Below are positions 25,679 to 33,525 of a DNA stretch of 36,801 bases, piece after piece. The stretch lies in the NCBI GenBank assembly GCA_944389395.1, contig CALXME010000015.1:1-36801 (forward strand). Direction: 5' to 3'. The notes beneath the pieces are model-generated. The model was given only the letters and a program-made list of their open reading frames with translations. It was not told where the DNA came from and ran no database searches. Positions within the stretch are counted from its first letter, which is position 1, and every line of letters starts with the position of its first letter. Position numbers and translations under genes: made by a program. This DNA comes from an uncultured Clostridia bacterium (GTDB lineage: Bacteria > Bacillota > Clostridia > TANB77 > CAG-508).

Positions 25679-25770
25679 AAAAAGTTGATATATTAATATT
25701 TATAGACAAAGACCCGGATTGTTACGCCCCAGATATGGTTTTGTCACAAATATTAATATATCAACTTTTT
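25679..25770. repeat. long palindromic element E, copy 2
   Basis: Arms of 32 bases (25679-25710 and 25739-25770; AAAAAGTTGATATATTAATA at the outer end of each) around the core GACCCGGATTGTTACGCCCC. The core is the reverse complement of copy 1's core with two or three differences. It lies between tsf and nrdD. Confidence 0.85.
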
Positions 25771-25785
25771 TATGATAAAATTATA

Positions 25786-25820
25786 AATCTGCCAAAAAGG
25801 AACGTCCCCTTTGACAGATT
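25786..25820. repeat. small palindromic repeat, family C copy 2
   Basis: AATCTGCCAAA at the left end pairs with TTTGACAGATT at the right end, around AAGGAACGTCCCC. Directly after the tsf stop codon, where it could also end transcription. Confidence 0.75.
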
Positions 25821-25824
25821 GTTA

Positions 25825-26703
25825 TTATTTTAATTGTTTCATTACTTCTTCTGCAAAATTTTCTTCTTTTTTCTCTATTCCTTCTCCTTTTTCAAATCTT
25901 GCAAATTCTACTACTTCTGCATCTTTTTCTTTTAATAATTGTGATACTTTGATGTCTGGATTTTTTACAAATGCTTGATCTACTAAACAAATTTCACTGA
26001 AAAATTTTCCAATTCTACCTTGTACTATTTTTTCTGCAATTGCTTCTGGTTTTCCTTCATTCATTGTTTGTGCTTTTAGAATTTCTTTTTCTTTTTCTAC
26101 TCTTTCTGCTGGAACAGATTGTTCATTTAAGTATTCTGGTCTTGCTGCAGCAATTTGCATACATATATCTTTTGCAACTTCTTTATCTCCTTTTACCATG
26201 TTTACTAAAACTGCTATTTTTCCATCTCCATGGATGTATTTTTCTACTAATCCATTTGATTCAAATCTTGCAAATCTTCTAATGTTCATATTTTCTCCAA
26301 TTGTTGCAATTTTTCCAATTAATACTTCATTTATTGTTTTTCCAGGTTCAAATGTAGCTTCTTCTGCTAGTAATGTTTCTACATCTTTTGGATTTGTTTT
26401 AGCAACTTGTTTTGCAACATTCATTACAAATGTTTTAAATTCTTCATTTTTAGCAACGAAGTCTGTTTCTGCATTAACTTCTACAATAGCTCCTACTTTT
26501 CCATCTTCTGATACATAAGCTTCTACTAAACCTTCAGCAGCTATTCTTCCAGATTTTTTAGCAGCTTTTGCAATTCCTCTTTCACGTAATAATTCTGCTG
26601 CTTTTTCTAAGTCACCATCTGTTTCTGTTAATACTTTTTTGCAGTCCATCATTCCTGCACCTGTTTTTTCTCTTAATTCTTTTACTAAACTTGCTGTTAC
26701 CAT
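25825..26703 (-). CDS. tsf: elongation factor Ts
   Basis: 292 residues. Nucleotide exchange factor for EF-Tu. N-terminal UBA-like domain VKELREKTGAGMMDCKKVLTETDGDLEKAAELLRERG (~6-42) and the core signature EVNAETDFVAKNEEF (~76-90, TDFV contacts EF-Tu). Full length. It follows rpsB as usual, with a hairpin (26733-26760) in the 73-base gap. RBS GGGAGGAAAAACA. It is followed by repeats rather than by pyrH. Confidence 0.97.
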   Translation of the reverse strand: MVTASLVKELREKTGAGMMDCKKVLTETDGDLEKAAELLRERGIAKAAKKSGRIAAEGLVEAYVSEDGKVGAIVEVNAETDFVAKNEEFKTFVMNVAKQVAKTNPKDVETLLAEEATFEPGKTINEVLIGKIATIGENMNIRRFARFESNGLVEKYIHGDGKIAVLVNMVKGDKEVAKDICMQIAAARPEYLNEQSVPAERVEKEKEILKAQTMNEGKPEAIAEKIVQGRIGKFFSEICLVDQAFVKNPDIKVSQLLKEKDAEVVEFARFEKGEGIEKKEENFAEEVMKQLK

Positions 26704-26727
26704 TGTTTTTCCTCCCTTTTTATTATA

Positions 26728-26760
26728 TTAAAAAGAATAGAGCAGAAAAGCTCTACTCTT
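26728..26760 (-). terminator. attenuator-like hairpin between rpsB and tsf
   Basis: AAGAGTAGAGC/GCTCTATTCTT, an 11-bp stem with one G-U pair on the minus strand, then TTTTTAATA. It may reduce tsf transcription relative to rpsB or stabilise the rpsB mRNA end. Confidence 0.6.
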
Positions 26761-26776
26761 CTTTAAAATCTTTTTA

Positions 26777-27568
26777 TTATTCTTCTACTTTTTCTTCTTC
26801 GTTTTCTTGTGCTACAACTTCTTCTATACTAGTTGCTTCTTCTTCATTTTGGTTTACTTCTTCTTCCATTTCTGGTTCAAAGCTTTCTCCTTGTTTTCCT
26901 TCAATAACTGCATTTGCCATTACATCTGCAATTAATTTTACAGCTCTAATAGCATCATCATTTCCTGGAATTGGATAGTCTACTTCTTCTGGATTGCAGT
27001 TTGTATCTACTAAACCAACTATTGGAATATTTAGTTTTTTAGCTTCTAATATTGCTATTCTTTCTTTTTTTGGATCTACCAAAAAGATTACTCCTGGCAA
27101 TTTGTCCATTTCTTTAATTCCACCAAGGTTTCTTTCTAGTTTTTCCATTTCTTTTCTTAATAGAATAACTTCTTTTTTTGGTAATACATCAAATGTACCA
27201 TCTTGTTCCATTGTTTCTAAGTCTTTTAATCTTTGTACTCTTGCACGAATTGTTTCAAAGTTTGTTAACATTCCACCTAACCATCTTTGGTCAACATAGA
27301 ACATTCCACATTTTAATGCTGCTTCTTTCATACATTCTTGTGCTTGTTTTTTAGTACCTACAAATAGTACTGTTTTTCCTTCTTCTGCTTGTTCTTTCAT
27401 GAATGCATAAGCTTCATCTAATTTTTTTGATGTTTTTTGTAAATCGATAATGTGAATTCCATTTCTGGCTTGGAATATGTATTCTGCCATTTTTGGATCC
27501 CATCTTCTTGTTTGATGTCCAAAGTGAACACCTGCTTCTAGTAATTGTTTCATTGCAACTACTGACAT
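26777..27568 (-). CDS. rpsB: 30S ribosomal protein S2
   Basis: 263 residues. [30 protein letters not shown] (~3-32), IHIIDLQKT (~38-46), [14 protein letters not shown] (~94-107), and [26 protein letters not shown] (~187-212) are family hallmarks. The last ~30 residues are a Glu-rich tail ([25 protein letters not shown] region) typical of Clostridia. Own promoter at 27683-27711 and a structured leader. RBS GGGAGGAATTTAAA. First gene of the rpsB-tsf operon. Confidence 0.97.
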   Translation of the reverse strand: MSVVAMKQLLEAGVHFGHQTRRWDPKMAEYIFQARNGIHIIDLQKTSKKLDEAYAFMKEQAEEGKTVLFVGTKKQAQECMKEAALKCGMFYVDQRWLGGMLTNFETIRARVQRLKDLETMEQDGTFDVLPKKEVILLRKEMEKLERNLGGIKEMDKLPGVIFLVDPKKERIAILEAKKLNIPIVGLVDTNCNPEEVDYPIPGNDDAIRAVKLIADVMANAVIEGKQGESFEPEMEEEVNQNEEEATSIEEVVAQENEEEKVEE

Positions 27569-27599
27569 TTTAAATTCCTCCCTTTTTTGTTACTTCTTC

Positions 27600-27665
27600 C
27601 ATAAGGTTCTTCGCTTTTTTTGGACCTAAAATTTTTAGGCACGTCCTTAAATAGCTCACCTTATG
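27600..27665 (-). ncRNA. structured rpsB leader, candidate autoregulatory element
   Basis: Outer 8-bp stem CATAAGGT/ACCTTATG (27600-27607 with 27658-27665) encloses an inner hairpin CCTAAA/TTTAGG (27625-27639) in the 5' leader of rpsB. It begins about 10 bases after the predicted start of transcription. Leaders of rpsB bind S2 for feedback in several bacteria, so a similar role is plausible; I cannot assign it to a named RNA family. Confidence 0.55.
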
Positions 27666-27682
27666 TGATTAATACGTTCTAT

Positions 27683-27711
27683 ATTATATCAATTTTTTGC
27701 CTAAATTGCAA
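27683..27711 (-). promoter_or_regulatory. promoter for rpsB-tsf
   Basis: Minus strand: TTGCAA (27711-27706), exactly 17 bases, TATAAT (27688-27683). Strong -10, good -35, correct distance to the leader. Confidence 0.75.
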
Positions 27712-27777
27712 GCTTTTTTTGAATTTTTTCCATACTTTGCTATTATTTTATTTTATTTTTCTATCTGTTTTTTTGTA

Positions 27778-27858
27778 TTAATAAAAGCACCTCGTATAAT
27801 TTGTTTCTATTGTTATTACTAATGCAATTAATGTTATTGCATTTTCTTTTTTTATCAT
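27778..27858 (-). pseudogene. remnant of a pilin-like (prepilin N-terminal helix) gene
   Basis: A 26-codon frame with its own ribosome binding site (AGAGGGGAAAACA before ATG). The first 17 residues, MIKKENAITLIALVITI, match the start of type IV pilin-like proteins widespread in Clostridia, which normally go on as a long hydrophobic helix (ITLIALVITIIVLLILAG type). Here it ends after nine unrelated residues. It is best read as the surviving 5' end of a deleted pseudopilin gene, though a real short peptide cannot be excluded. Too short for routine gene calling. Confidence 0.45.
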
Positions 27859-27965
27859 TGTTTTCCCCTCTTTCTTTTGTATTTTTTACAAAAAAATTAT
27901 ATTTTAGGGAAAATCTTTTTGCAATGTTCTTATAATTTTTTATTAATCACATTTTTACATAATTA

Positions 27966-28313
27966 TTATTCTATATTATCTATCATATCTTTACAATCTT
28001 TCCAGTTCAAAACTTTTATATTATCATATTCCATTTCTAATCTTTTTATAATTTCTTTCGTGCTATCTTTTGATTTTAAATCTACTACTAAAATGTTTCT
28101 AAAATATTCTTCTTTTCCATATAAAATTTTAAATAAAATAGAACGCAAAAATCCTTCAATCTTTTCTTCTTGATTTTTAACAGTAACAATTAAATATATC
28201 CCATCTGATTGAAATTTTGTGTATGTACTGATATATATTATATTTTTTATAATTTCAATTAAGCCATAAAGAGCTAATGTCCAAAAAATCGTGTTTGCTA
28301 CGAATTCTAACAT
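27966..28313 (-). CDS. small membrane protein with a GT-A-like half domain
   Basis: 115 residues. An N-terminal hydrophobic helix (~4-30), then a soluble part IYLIVTVKNQEEKIEGFLRS (~44-63) and ILVVDLKSKDSTKEIIKRL (~73-91). The VKNQEExIE...VVDLxSxDxTxEI pattern resembles the first half of a family-2 glycosyltransferase domain, but the catalytic DxD half is absent. It could be a short uncharacterised family or a truncated gene; no disrupted downstream frame is visible. It lies 43 bases after the LPXTG gene and is probably cotranscribed. Function unknown. Confidence 0.6.
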   Translation of the reverse strand: MLEFVANTIFWTLALYGLIEIIKNIIYISTYTKFQSDGIYLIVTVKNQEEKIEGFLRSILFKILYGKEEYFRNILVVDLKSKDSTKEIIKRLEMEYDNIKVLNWKDCKDMIDNIE

Positions 28314-28356
28314 TTTTTCCTCCTTATGGCTATTATATTCTGGTTTTTTTTATTGG

Positions 28357-29538
28357 TTACTTAATTTTTTTATATTTTATATATTGTATATAACTTCCTA
28401 TCATTATTAACACTATTATGAAGCTTATACCTACAATGATATTTGTTTTATTACCTGTTTTAGGTAAAATTTGTTTTGATTGTGTATTATCTACTTTATT
28501 AGCTATTTCTATTGGTTTTGTTGTATTTTCTTGAATTGTATTTTGTTCTGGTTTTGTTTCTACTTTGTCTTTTACTCGTATTCTTAATGTAACATCTCCT
28601 GCAACAATAATTTCCCCATCTTCTATTGCATTATATTCTTTTTTTAGTTTTATTGTTGCTTGTCTTACTTTATCTGTATCTATTAGAATACTTCTTTTAT
28701 CTTCTGATAAAGTACAATTTTGTAATTCATAGTCATTTTCAGTATAATAAATTGTATTTTCATCTTTTAAATCTGCAAATATTGATGGTAATGCTATTTC
28801 TTGTATACCATTTTTTGTAACTTCTTTTGTTATGTTGTCTTTAACAAAATTGACTGTTTTTAAATTGTTTAAATTTTTAAGTTGACTAATATCTTCTATT
28901 TCGTTTTCTCCAATATATAGTGCTACTAATTTAGTAAATTTACTCATATCTGGTAATTTTGTTCTACCAGTTCCCATTAGCCATATTTCTTCTAGATTAG
29001 ATAAATCTTCTATCACACTAATATCTTCTTGTAAAGGATTATAGCATAAATCTAATATTTTTAATTGTTTTAAATTCTTAACATAACTAATATCTGTTAC
29101 TTTATTATAATCTAAACAAATATATGTCAAATTAGTTAAATTTTGCAAATAAGATATATCACTAATTTCATTTTTATTTTCCGCGTTTTTTTCATTAAAA
29201 AAATTTGCTACTTCTAAATTTTTAAAGTTTTCAATTCCTGCTATATTTTTTATTCCTTTTTCACTTAAATCTAAATTTGTTACTTTCTCTATATCCTCTT
29301 GTCTTAATTTTATTTGTAATTTATTTTCATCTTTTTCTACTATTTCTATTTTTTCTCTTTCTTCTATATCTTTATTATAACTACCATTTTCTAAAATTTG
29401 AATTATAGCAGTATACAAATTTTTATCTTGAAATTGTATTGTCTTTATCTCATTTGCTCCATATACTTTTGATAATGGTATTAAAGTGTTTAATATTATT
29501 AATATAATTACAAAAAATATATTTTTAATTTTTTTCAT
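28357..29538 (-). CDS. LPXTG-anchored leucine-rich repeat surface protein
   Basis: 393 residues. Signal peptide ~1-28 (MKKIKNIFFVIILIILNTLIPLSKVYGA). Internalin-like 22-residue leucine-rich repeats (~85-235), such as LTNLTYICLDYNKVTDISYV and LKQLKILDLCYNPLQEDISV. A linker rich in Thr/Lys/Gln (~320-350) is followed by the sortase signal LPKTG (~357-361), a hydrophobic helix and a KYKKIK tail. It is exported, then covalently fixed to peptidoglycan by a class A/housekeeping-type sortase not present in this window. Likely role: binding at the cell surface; the ligand is unknown. It has its own transcription unit after the rplQ terminator, headed by a 20-bp palindrome. RBS AAGGGATGATG is slightly distant (11 bases) from the ATG. 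Confidence 0.88.
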   Translation of the reverse strand: MKKIKNIFFVIILIILNTLIPLSKVYGANEIKTIQFQDKNLYTAIIQILENGSYNKDIEEREKIEIVEKDENKLQIKLRQEDIEKVTNLDLSEKGIKNIAGIENFKNLEVANFFNEKNAENKNEISDISYLQNLTNLTYICLDYNKVTDISYVKNLKQLKILDLCYNPLQEDISVIEDLSNLEEIWLMGTGRTKLPDMSKFTKLVALYIGENEIEDISQLKNLNNLKTVNFVKDNITKEVTKNGIQEIALPSIFADLKDENTIYYTENDYELQNCTLSEDKRSILIDTDKVRQATIKLKKEYNAIEDGEIIVAGDVTLRIRVKDKVETKPEQNTIQENTTKPIEIANKVDNTQSKQILPKTGNKTNIIVGISFIIVLIMIGSYIQYIKYKKIK

Positions 29539-29592
29539 CAGTACATCATCCCTTTTTATTTTATCTATTTTATTTTACTTTATATTTTATGT

Positions 29593-29612
29593 TTTGTAAA
29601 TATATTTACAAA
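29593..29612. promoter_or_regulatory. 20-bp perfect palindrome upstream of the LPXTG gene
   Basis: TTTGTAAATATATTTACAAA equals its own reverse complement. It lies between the rplQ terminator and the surface-protein gene, ~55 bases before the start codon, and overlaps the expected promoter region. It is a candidate operator. Confidence 0.5.
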
Positions 29613-29659
29613 AAAAAACACCTAATGAACTCTACTTTTAGGGTATAGTTCAAATGGTG
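29611..29659 (-). terminator. terminator of the alpha operon after rplQ
   Basis: Minus strand: CACC..TGAACTATAC, loop, GTAGAGTTCA..GGTG, followed by eight T. Located 9 bases after the rplQ stop codon. Confidence 0.75.
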
Positions 29660-29667
29660 ATTTTTTA

Positions 29668-30195
29668 TTATATTAATTGTAATATAGCAACTTCTGCTCC
29701 ATCTCCTCTTCTTGGTCCTGCTTTAATTATTCTTGTATATCCTCCTATGTTTTTACCTGCATATTTTGGAGCAATTTCATTAAATAATTTTGATGGTAAA
29801 TCTACATTATTACCTTCATTATCTTTTACTTTGTTTACTTTTCTCATAATTTTTCTTCTTGCATTTAATCTTGATGGCATATCTTTTTGTCTTTTTTCAG
29901 TAGTTTCTTCTTTTACTACTTTTAAATATTCTTTTCCATTTTTGCTTTTTACTAGTTCTGTTACTTTATTTCCTTTAGAATCTAATTTTGCTTTTACAAC
30001 TTTTACATCAACCATTTCAAAATTATCTTTTTCTTTGATTGCTAAAGAAATGATGCTATCTGCAATAGCTTTAACTTCTTTTGCTCTTGGTAATGTAGTT
30101 TCTATTTTTCCATGCATAATTAAATCTGATGTTAATGTTTTAAGCATTGCCATTCTAATATCAGTTGTTCTTCCTAATTTTCTATTTGTTGCCAA
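29668..30195 (-). CDS. rplQ: 50S ribosomal protein L17, with an insertion
   Basis: 175 residues from the preferred TTG start (30195); a GTG at 30204 lies within the Shine-Dalgarno AAGGAAGGTG and is less likely. RKLGRTTDIRMAMLKTLTSDLIMHGKIETTLPRAKEVK (~5-42) and the C-terminal YTRIIKAGPRRGDGAEVAILQL are typical. Most L17 proteins are ~115-130 residues; here about 55-60 additional charged residues lie near ~65-125 (VVKAKLDSKGNKVTELVKSK onward). Last gene of the alpha operon, followed by a terminator. Confidence 0.93.
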   Translation of the reverse strand: MATNRKLGRTTDIRMAMLKTLTSDLIMHGKIETTLPRAKEVKAIADSIISLAIKEKDNFEMVDVKVVKAKLDSKGNKVTELVKSKNGKEYLKVVKEETTEKRQKDMPSRLNARRKIMRKVNKVKDNEGNNVDLPSKLFNEIAPKYAGKNIGGYTRIIKAGPRRGDGAEVAILQLI

Positions 30196-30227
30196 CTTTT
30201 TCACCTTCCTTTTTCTTTTTATTTGTC

Positions 30228-31175
30228 TTATTCATCTTCTGATGCAAAATTTAAGCCTAATGAATGTAATTTTGCTGTTACTTCATCAAATGATTTTTTA
30301 CCTAAATTTCTTACTTTCATCATATCAGATTCTGTTTTATTTGTTAAATCTTCTACAGTTGCAATTCCTGCTCTTTTTAAGCAATTAAATGATCTTACAG
30401 ATAGCTCTAATTCTTCGATTGACATTTCTAAAACTTTTTCTTTTTTAGATTCTTCTTTTTCAATCATAACTTGTGTATTTTTAGTTGCTTCTGATAAGTC
30501 AATAAATAATTCCAAATGTCCTGTCATTACTTTTGCTGCTAAGCTCAAAGCTTCATGTGCTTTTAAACTTCCATCTGTCCAAACTTCTATTACTAATTTA
30601 TCATAATCTACCATTTGTCCAACTCTTGTGTTTTCCACTTGATAGTTTACTTTTTTTACAGGTGTATATATAGAATCTATTGGAAGTACAGAAATATCTT
30701 GATTTGGTTTTTTATTTTTGTCAGCAGAATTATATCCTCTACCTCTATCTGCTGTCATTTCCATTTTTAAGCTTCCACCTTTTGCTACAGTAGCAATATG
30801 TAATTCTGGATTTAATATTTCAACAGTTCCATCAGTTATAATATCTGCTGCTGTTACTTCACCTTCATTTTTGAAATCTATTCTCAAGATTTTTTCTTCA
30901 TTTCCATCAAATTTTAATCTTACATTTTTTAAGTTAACAATTATCTCTGGTACATCTTCTACTACATTTGGTATAGTAGAAAATTCATGTAATACTCCAT
31001 CTATTTTTACACTTGTAATGGCACATCCAGGAAGTGATGAAAGTAATATTCTTCTTAGTGAGTTTCCTATTGTTACTCCATAGCCTCTTTCTAATGGTTC
31101 ACATACAAATTTTGCATAATTATTTGTGTCATCCACTTCTAGACATTCAATATTTGGCTTTTCAAATTCTATCAT
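30228..31175 (-). CDS. rpoA: RNA polymerase alpha subunit
   Basis: 315 residues. N-terminal dimerisation domain with [21 protein letters not shown] (~29-49), needed for assembly with beta and beta', and the C-terminal DNA- and activator-binding domain [26 protein letters not shown]...[15 protein letters not shown] (~251-305). Full length. In the order rpsM-rpsK-rpsD-rpoA-rplQ. RBS TTAGGAGGTAAAA. Confidence 0.98.
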   Translation of the reverse strand: MIEFEKPNIECLEVDDTNNYAKFVCEPLERGYGVTIGNSLRRILLSSLPGCAITSVKIDGVLHEFSTIPNVVEDVPEIIVNLKNVRLKFDGNEEKILRIDFKNEGEVTAADIITDGTVEILNPELHIATVAKGGSLKMEMTADRGRGYNSADKNKKPNQDISVLPIDSIYTPVKKVNYQVENTRVGQMVDYDKLVIEVWTDGSLKAHEALSLAAKVMTGHLELFIDLSEATKNTQVMIEKEESKKEKVLEMSIEELELSVRSFNCLKRAGIATVEDLTNKTESDMMKVRNLGKKSFDEVTAKLHSLGLNFASEDE

Positions 31176-31282
31176 TTTTACCTCCTAAATTATGAGAATA
31201 TATCTCAATCTTTCATAAAAACATTTTAGGTTTATTAAGTAAATTTTTAAAGTTCTGATGAAACCTTTTTTACTTTTTTCTA

Positions 31283-31909
31283 TTATTTTGAGTAAAGCTC
31301 TACTATCAAATGTTCTTCGATTGGAATGTCAATATCTTCTCTAGACGCTAATCTAATTACTTTACCACTTAAGTTTTCAGTGTTTCTTTCTAACCATGTT
31401 GGAACTGGTCTATTTGCAGATTCTTCTACATTTATTTTTAAAGTTCCATTATCTTTTTTATTTTCTCTAACAGTAATAACATCTCCTACTTTTACTAAGT
31501 AAGATGGAATGTTTACTTTTTTACCATTTACTTCAAATTGTGCATGTGTTACAAATTGTCTTGCTTGTGCTCTTGATGTTCCAAAACCTAATCTATATAC
31601 AACATTATCTAGTCTGCTTTCTAGAATTTGTAATAGGTTTTCACCTGTAACTCCTTTTTTATTAGAAGCCATTTCAAAGTATTTTCTAAATTGTTTTTCT
31701 CCAACTCCATAATATGATTTTGTTTTTTGTTTTTCTCTTAATTGTGTTCCGTATTCAGAAAGTTTTGCTCTTTTTTGTCCATGATCACCTGGTGCATAAT
31801 TTCTTCTTGAAATACTACATTTATCAGAATAACATCTTGCACCTTTTAAGAACAATTTTTGACCTTCTCTACGGCATATACGACATTGCTCGTCTTTATA
31901 TCTTGCCAT
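31283..31909 (-). CDS. rpsD: 30S ribosomal protein S4
   Basis: 208 residues. 16S rRNA-binding assembly protein. The N-terminal CRIC...CYSDKC cysteines (9, 12, 26, 31) mark the zinc-binding (C+) form, unlike the C- form of E. coli. The S4 RNA-binding domain is at ~97-160 ([42 protein letters not shown]). In E. coli S4 is the translational repressor of the alpha operon; the structured spacer before rpsM here would be the corresponding target. The 107-base gap to rpoA contains no clear terminator. Confidence 0.97.
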   Translation of the reverse strand: MARYKDEQCRICRREGQKLFLKGARCYSDKCSISRRNYAPGDHGQKRAKLSEYGTQLREKQKTKSYYGVGEKQFRKYFEMASNKKGVTGENLLQILESRLDNVVYRLGFGTSRAQARQFVTHAQFEVNGKKVNIPSYLVKVGDVITVRENKKDNGTLKINVEESANRPVPTWLERNTENLSGKVIRLASREDIDIPIEEHLIVELYSK

Positions 31910-31990
31910 TTTTTTACTCCTTTCTTATTCCTTCTGTAAAAAGTTTTTTATGATTAAAGTTATCTTCTATTTTTATATAAATCTTTACCA

Positions 31991-32386
31991 TTATACTCTT
32001 CTTCTTTTTGGTGGTCTACAACCATTGTGTGGTATTGGTGTTACATCTTTTATGCTACTTAATTCAAGACCTGCTGTTTGAAGTGCACGAATTGCAGCTT
32101 CTCTTCCTGAACCAGGTCCTTTTACAAATACTTCTACAGATTTCAATCCATGTTCCATAGCTGCTTTTGCAGCTGTTTCTGCAACTTGACCTGCTGCAAA
32201 TGGTGTACTTTTTCTAGAACCTTTAAATCCTAATTCTCCAGCACTTCCCCATGAAATTGTATTTCCTTGTACATCTGTAATGGTAACAATGGTATTATTG
32301 AAACTAGAATGAATATGTGCAGCTCCTTTTTCAATGTTTTTTCTATTTCTTCTAGCTACTTTTTTTGTTGTTGCATTTTTAGCCAT
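31991..32386 (-). CDS. rpsK: 30S ribosomal protein S11
   Basis: 131 residues from the ATG at 32386 (AGGAGGG 11 bases upstream; the open frame extends a few codons further with no signal). [30 protein letters not shown] (~24-53), [14 protein letters not shown] [15 protein letters not shown], and [44 protein letters not shown] are family sequence. Part of the small-subunit platform. Alpha operon. Confidence 0.97.
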   Translation of the reverse strand: MAKNATTKKVARRNRKNIEKGAAHIHSSFNNTIVTITDVQGNTISWGSAGELGFKGSRKSTPFAAGQVAETAAKAAMEHGLKSVEVFVKGPGSGREAAIRALQTAGLELSSIKDVTPIPHNGCRPPKRRRV

Positions 32387-32472
32387 TTTTTCAAATTCCC
32401 TCCTCATTTTTTAAGTTGAATTCTCTTTTCTATTTTAAAATTGATTAGATGTTGCTTTTTATCAATTTTTAT

Positions 32473-32841
32473 TTATTTTTTGCTTTTGCTAACTAATTTC
32501 CTTGGACCTTTTCTTGTTCTAGCATTTGTTTTTGTTCTTTGTCCTCTTACTGGAAGACCTCTTCTATGTCTTAATCCTCTATAACATCCAATTTCTGTTA
32601 GTCTTTTGATATTTAAAGCAACTTCTCTTCTTAAATCACCTTCAACAGTGTATGATTCATCCATTACTTTTCTAATATCATTTACTTGTTCGTCTGTTAA
32701 GTCTTTTACTCTAGTATCAGGATTAATTCCTGCTTTTTCTAAGATTTTTCTAGAACTTGATACTCCTATTCCATAAATATAAGTAAGTCCTATTTCTACT
32801 CTTTTTTCTTTAGGTAAGTCTACTCCTGCTATACGAGCCAT
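32473..32841 (-). CDS. rpsM: 30S ribosomal protein S13
   Basis: 122 residues from ATG 32841, with GGAGGTG eight bases upstream (the open frame has six extra codons upstream that overlap the Shine-Dalgarno sequence). [26 protein letters not shown] and [26 protein letters not shown] are diagnostic. First gene of the alpha operon proper; preceded by a 206-base structured spacer. Confidence 0.97.
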   Translation of the reverse strand: MARIAGVDLPKEKRVEIGLTYIYGIGVSSSRKILEKAGINPDTRVKDLTDEQVNDIRKVMDESYTVEGDLRREVALNIKRLTEIGCYRGLRHRRGLPVRGQRTKTNARTRKGPRKLVSKSKK

Positions 32842-33047
32842 ATTATTTTGCACCTCCAAATTTTTTCCTTTTTTATTGTTGTTTTTTCTATGGTTTGTCC
32901 TTTGGATTTCTTAAAGGTGAAATGTACTAGCGTTTACTCTAGTCTCTTTAAGTTCCTTCAGACATATATATAAACACAAATTGATATGTAACTCTATTTT
33001 TTAGTTACCAGCCGCTACCAAATTTGTGTTATAAACAAATGTTGAAA
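32842..33047 (-). ncRNA. structured rpmJ-rpsM spacer, candidate S4-responsive alpha-operon leader
   Basis: 206 bases without a gene inside an otherwise tight operon. Three nested or serial hairpins: a 10-bp stem AACACAAATT/AATTTGTGTT (32973-32982 with 33021-33030) enclosing GTAACT/AGTTAC (32988-32993 with 33003-33008), then ACTAG/CTAGT (32926-32943), then CCTTT/AAAGG (32899-32917). In E. coli the S4-binding pseudoknot lies at this place, directly before rpsM. Homology to that RNA is not shown; position and structure only. Confidence 0.45.
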
Positions 33048-33161
33048 TTATCCTTGTCTTTGTTTGTGTTTAGGATTTTCACAGATTACTCTTATTTTTC
33101 CTTTTCTTTTTATTACTTTGCATTTTTCGCAAATTGGTTTTACTGATGGTCTTACTTTCAT
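33048..33161 (-). CDS. rpmJ: 50S ribosomal protein L36
   Basis: 37 residues, too short for most gene tracks: [20 protein letters not shown], then [17 protein letters not shown]. Cys11, Cys14, Cys27 and His32 form the zinc-ribbon (C+ form). ATG behind AGGAGGTGCAAAAA. Canonical position between infA and rpsM. Confidence 0.96.
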   Translation of the reverse strand: MKVRPSVKPICEKCKVIKRKGKIRVICENPKHKQRQG

Positions 33162-33223
33162 TTTTTGCACCTCCTATATAGATTATCTATGTGGGTTAAT
33201 TTTTAACTTTATATCTTTTTGCT

Positions 33224-33442
33224 TTATTTTGCTCTCCAAGTAATTCTTCCTCTTGTTAAATCATAAGGTGAAAGTTCTACTTTTACCTTATCTCCTGGTA
33301 AGATTTTTATGTAGTTCATTCTTAACTTTCCTGATATATGTGCTAATATTTGATGTCCATTTTCTAATTCTACTTTAAAATTGGTATTTGGTAGTGCTTC
33401 CACTACAGTTCCTTCTACTTCAATCACATCTTCTTTTGCCAA
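33224..33442 (-). CDS. infA: translation initiation factor IF-1
   Basis: 72 residues, standard length, one OB fold: [65 protein letters not shown]. It occupies the ribosomal A site during initiation. The start codon is TTG behind AGGAGGGGAAGATT. Between map and rpmJ as in most Firmicutes. Confidence 0.97.
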   Translation of the reverse strand: MAKEDVIEVEGTVVEALPNTNFKVELENGHQILAHISGKLRMNYIKILPGDKVKVELSPYDLTRGRITWRAK

Positions 33443-33525
33443 AATCTTCCCCTCCTAAATAAAGCGTTTTTTCTATTTTTATGCAAAATATTCCTATTTT
33501 GCAATAATAACTATTACAGTATACA

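Larger units (their letters stand above)
25479..25824. other. repeat-rich intergenic region between tsf and nrdD
   Basis: About 345 bases without a gene. It holds, from left to right, the nrdD promoter region and 14-bp palindrome, family C copy 3, palindromic element E copy 2, and family C copy 2 directly after the tsf stop codon. Confidence 0.75.
27666..27965. other. intergenic region upstream of rpsB
   Basis: About 300 bases holding the rpsB promoter and a pilin-like micro-ORF (27778-27858). The rest is T-rich on the plus strand and shows no gene. Confidence 0.6.
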
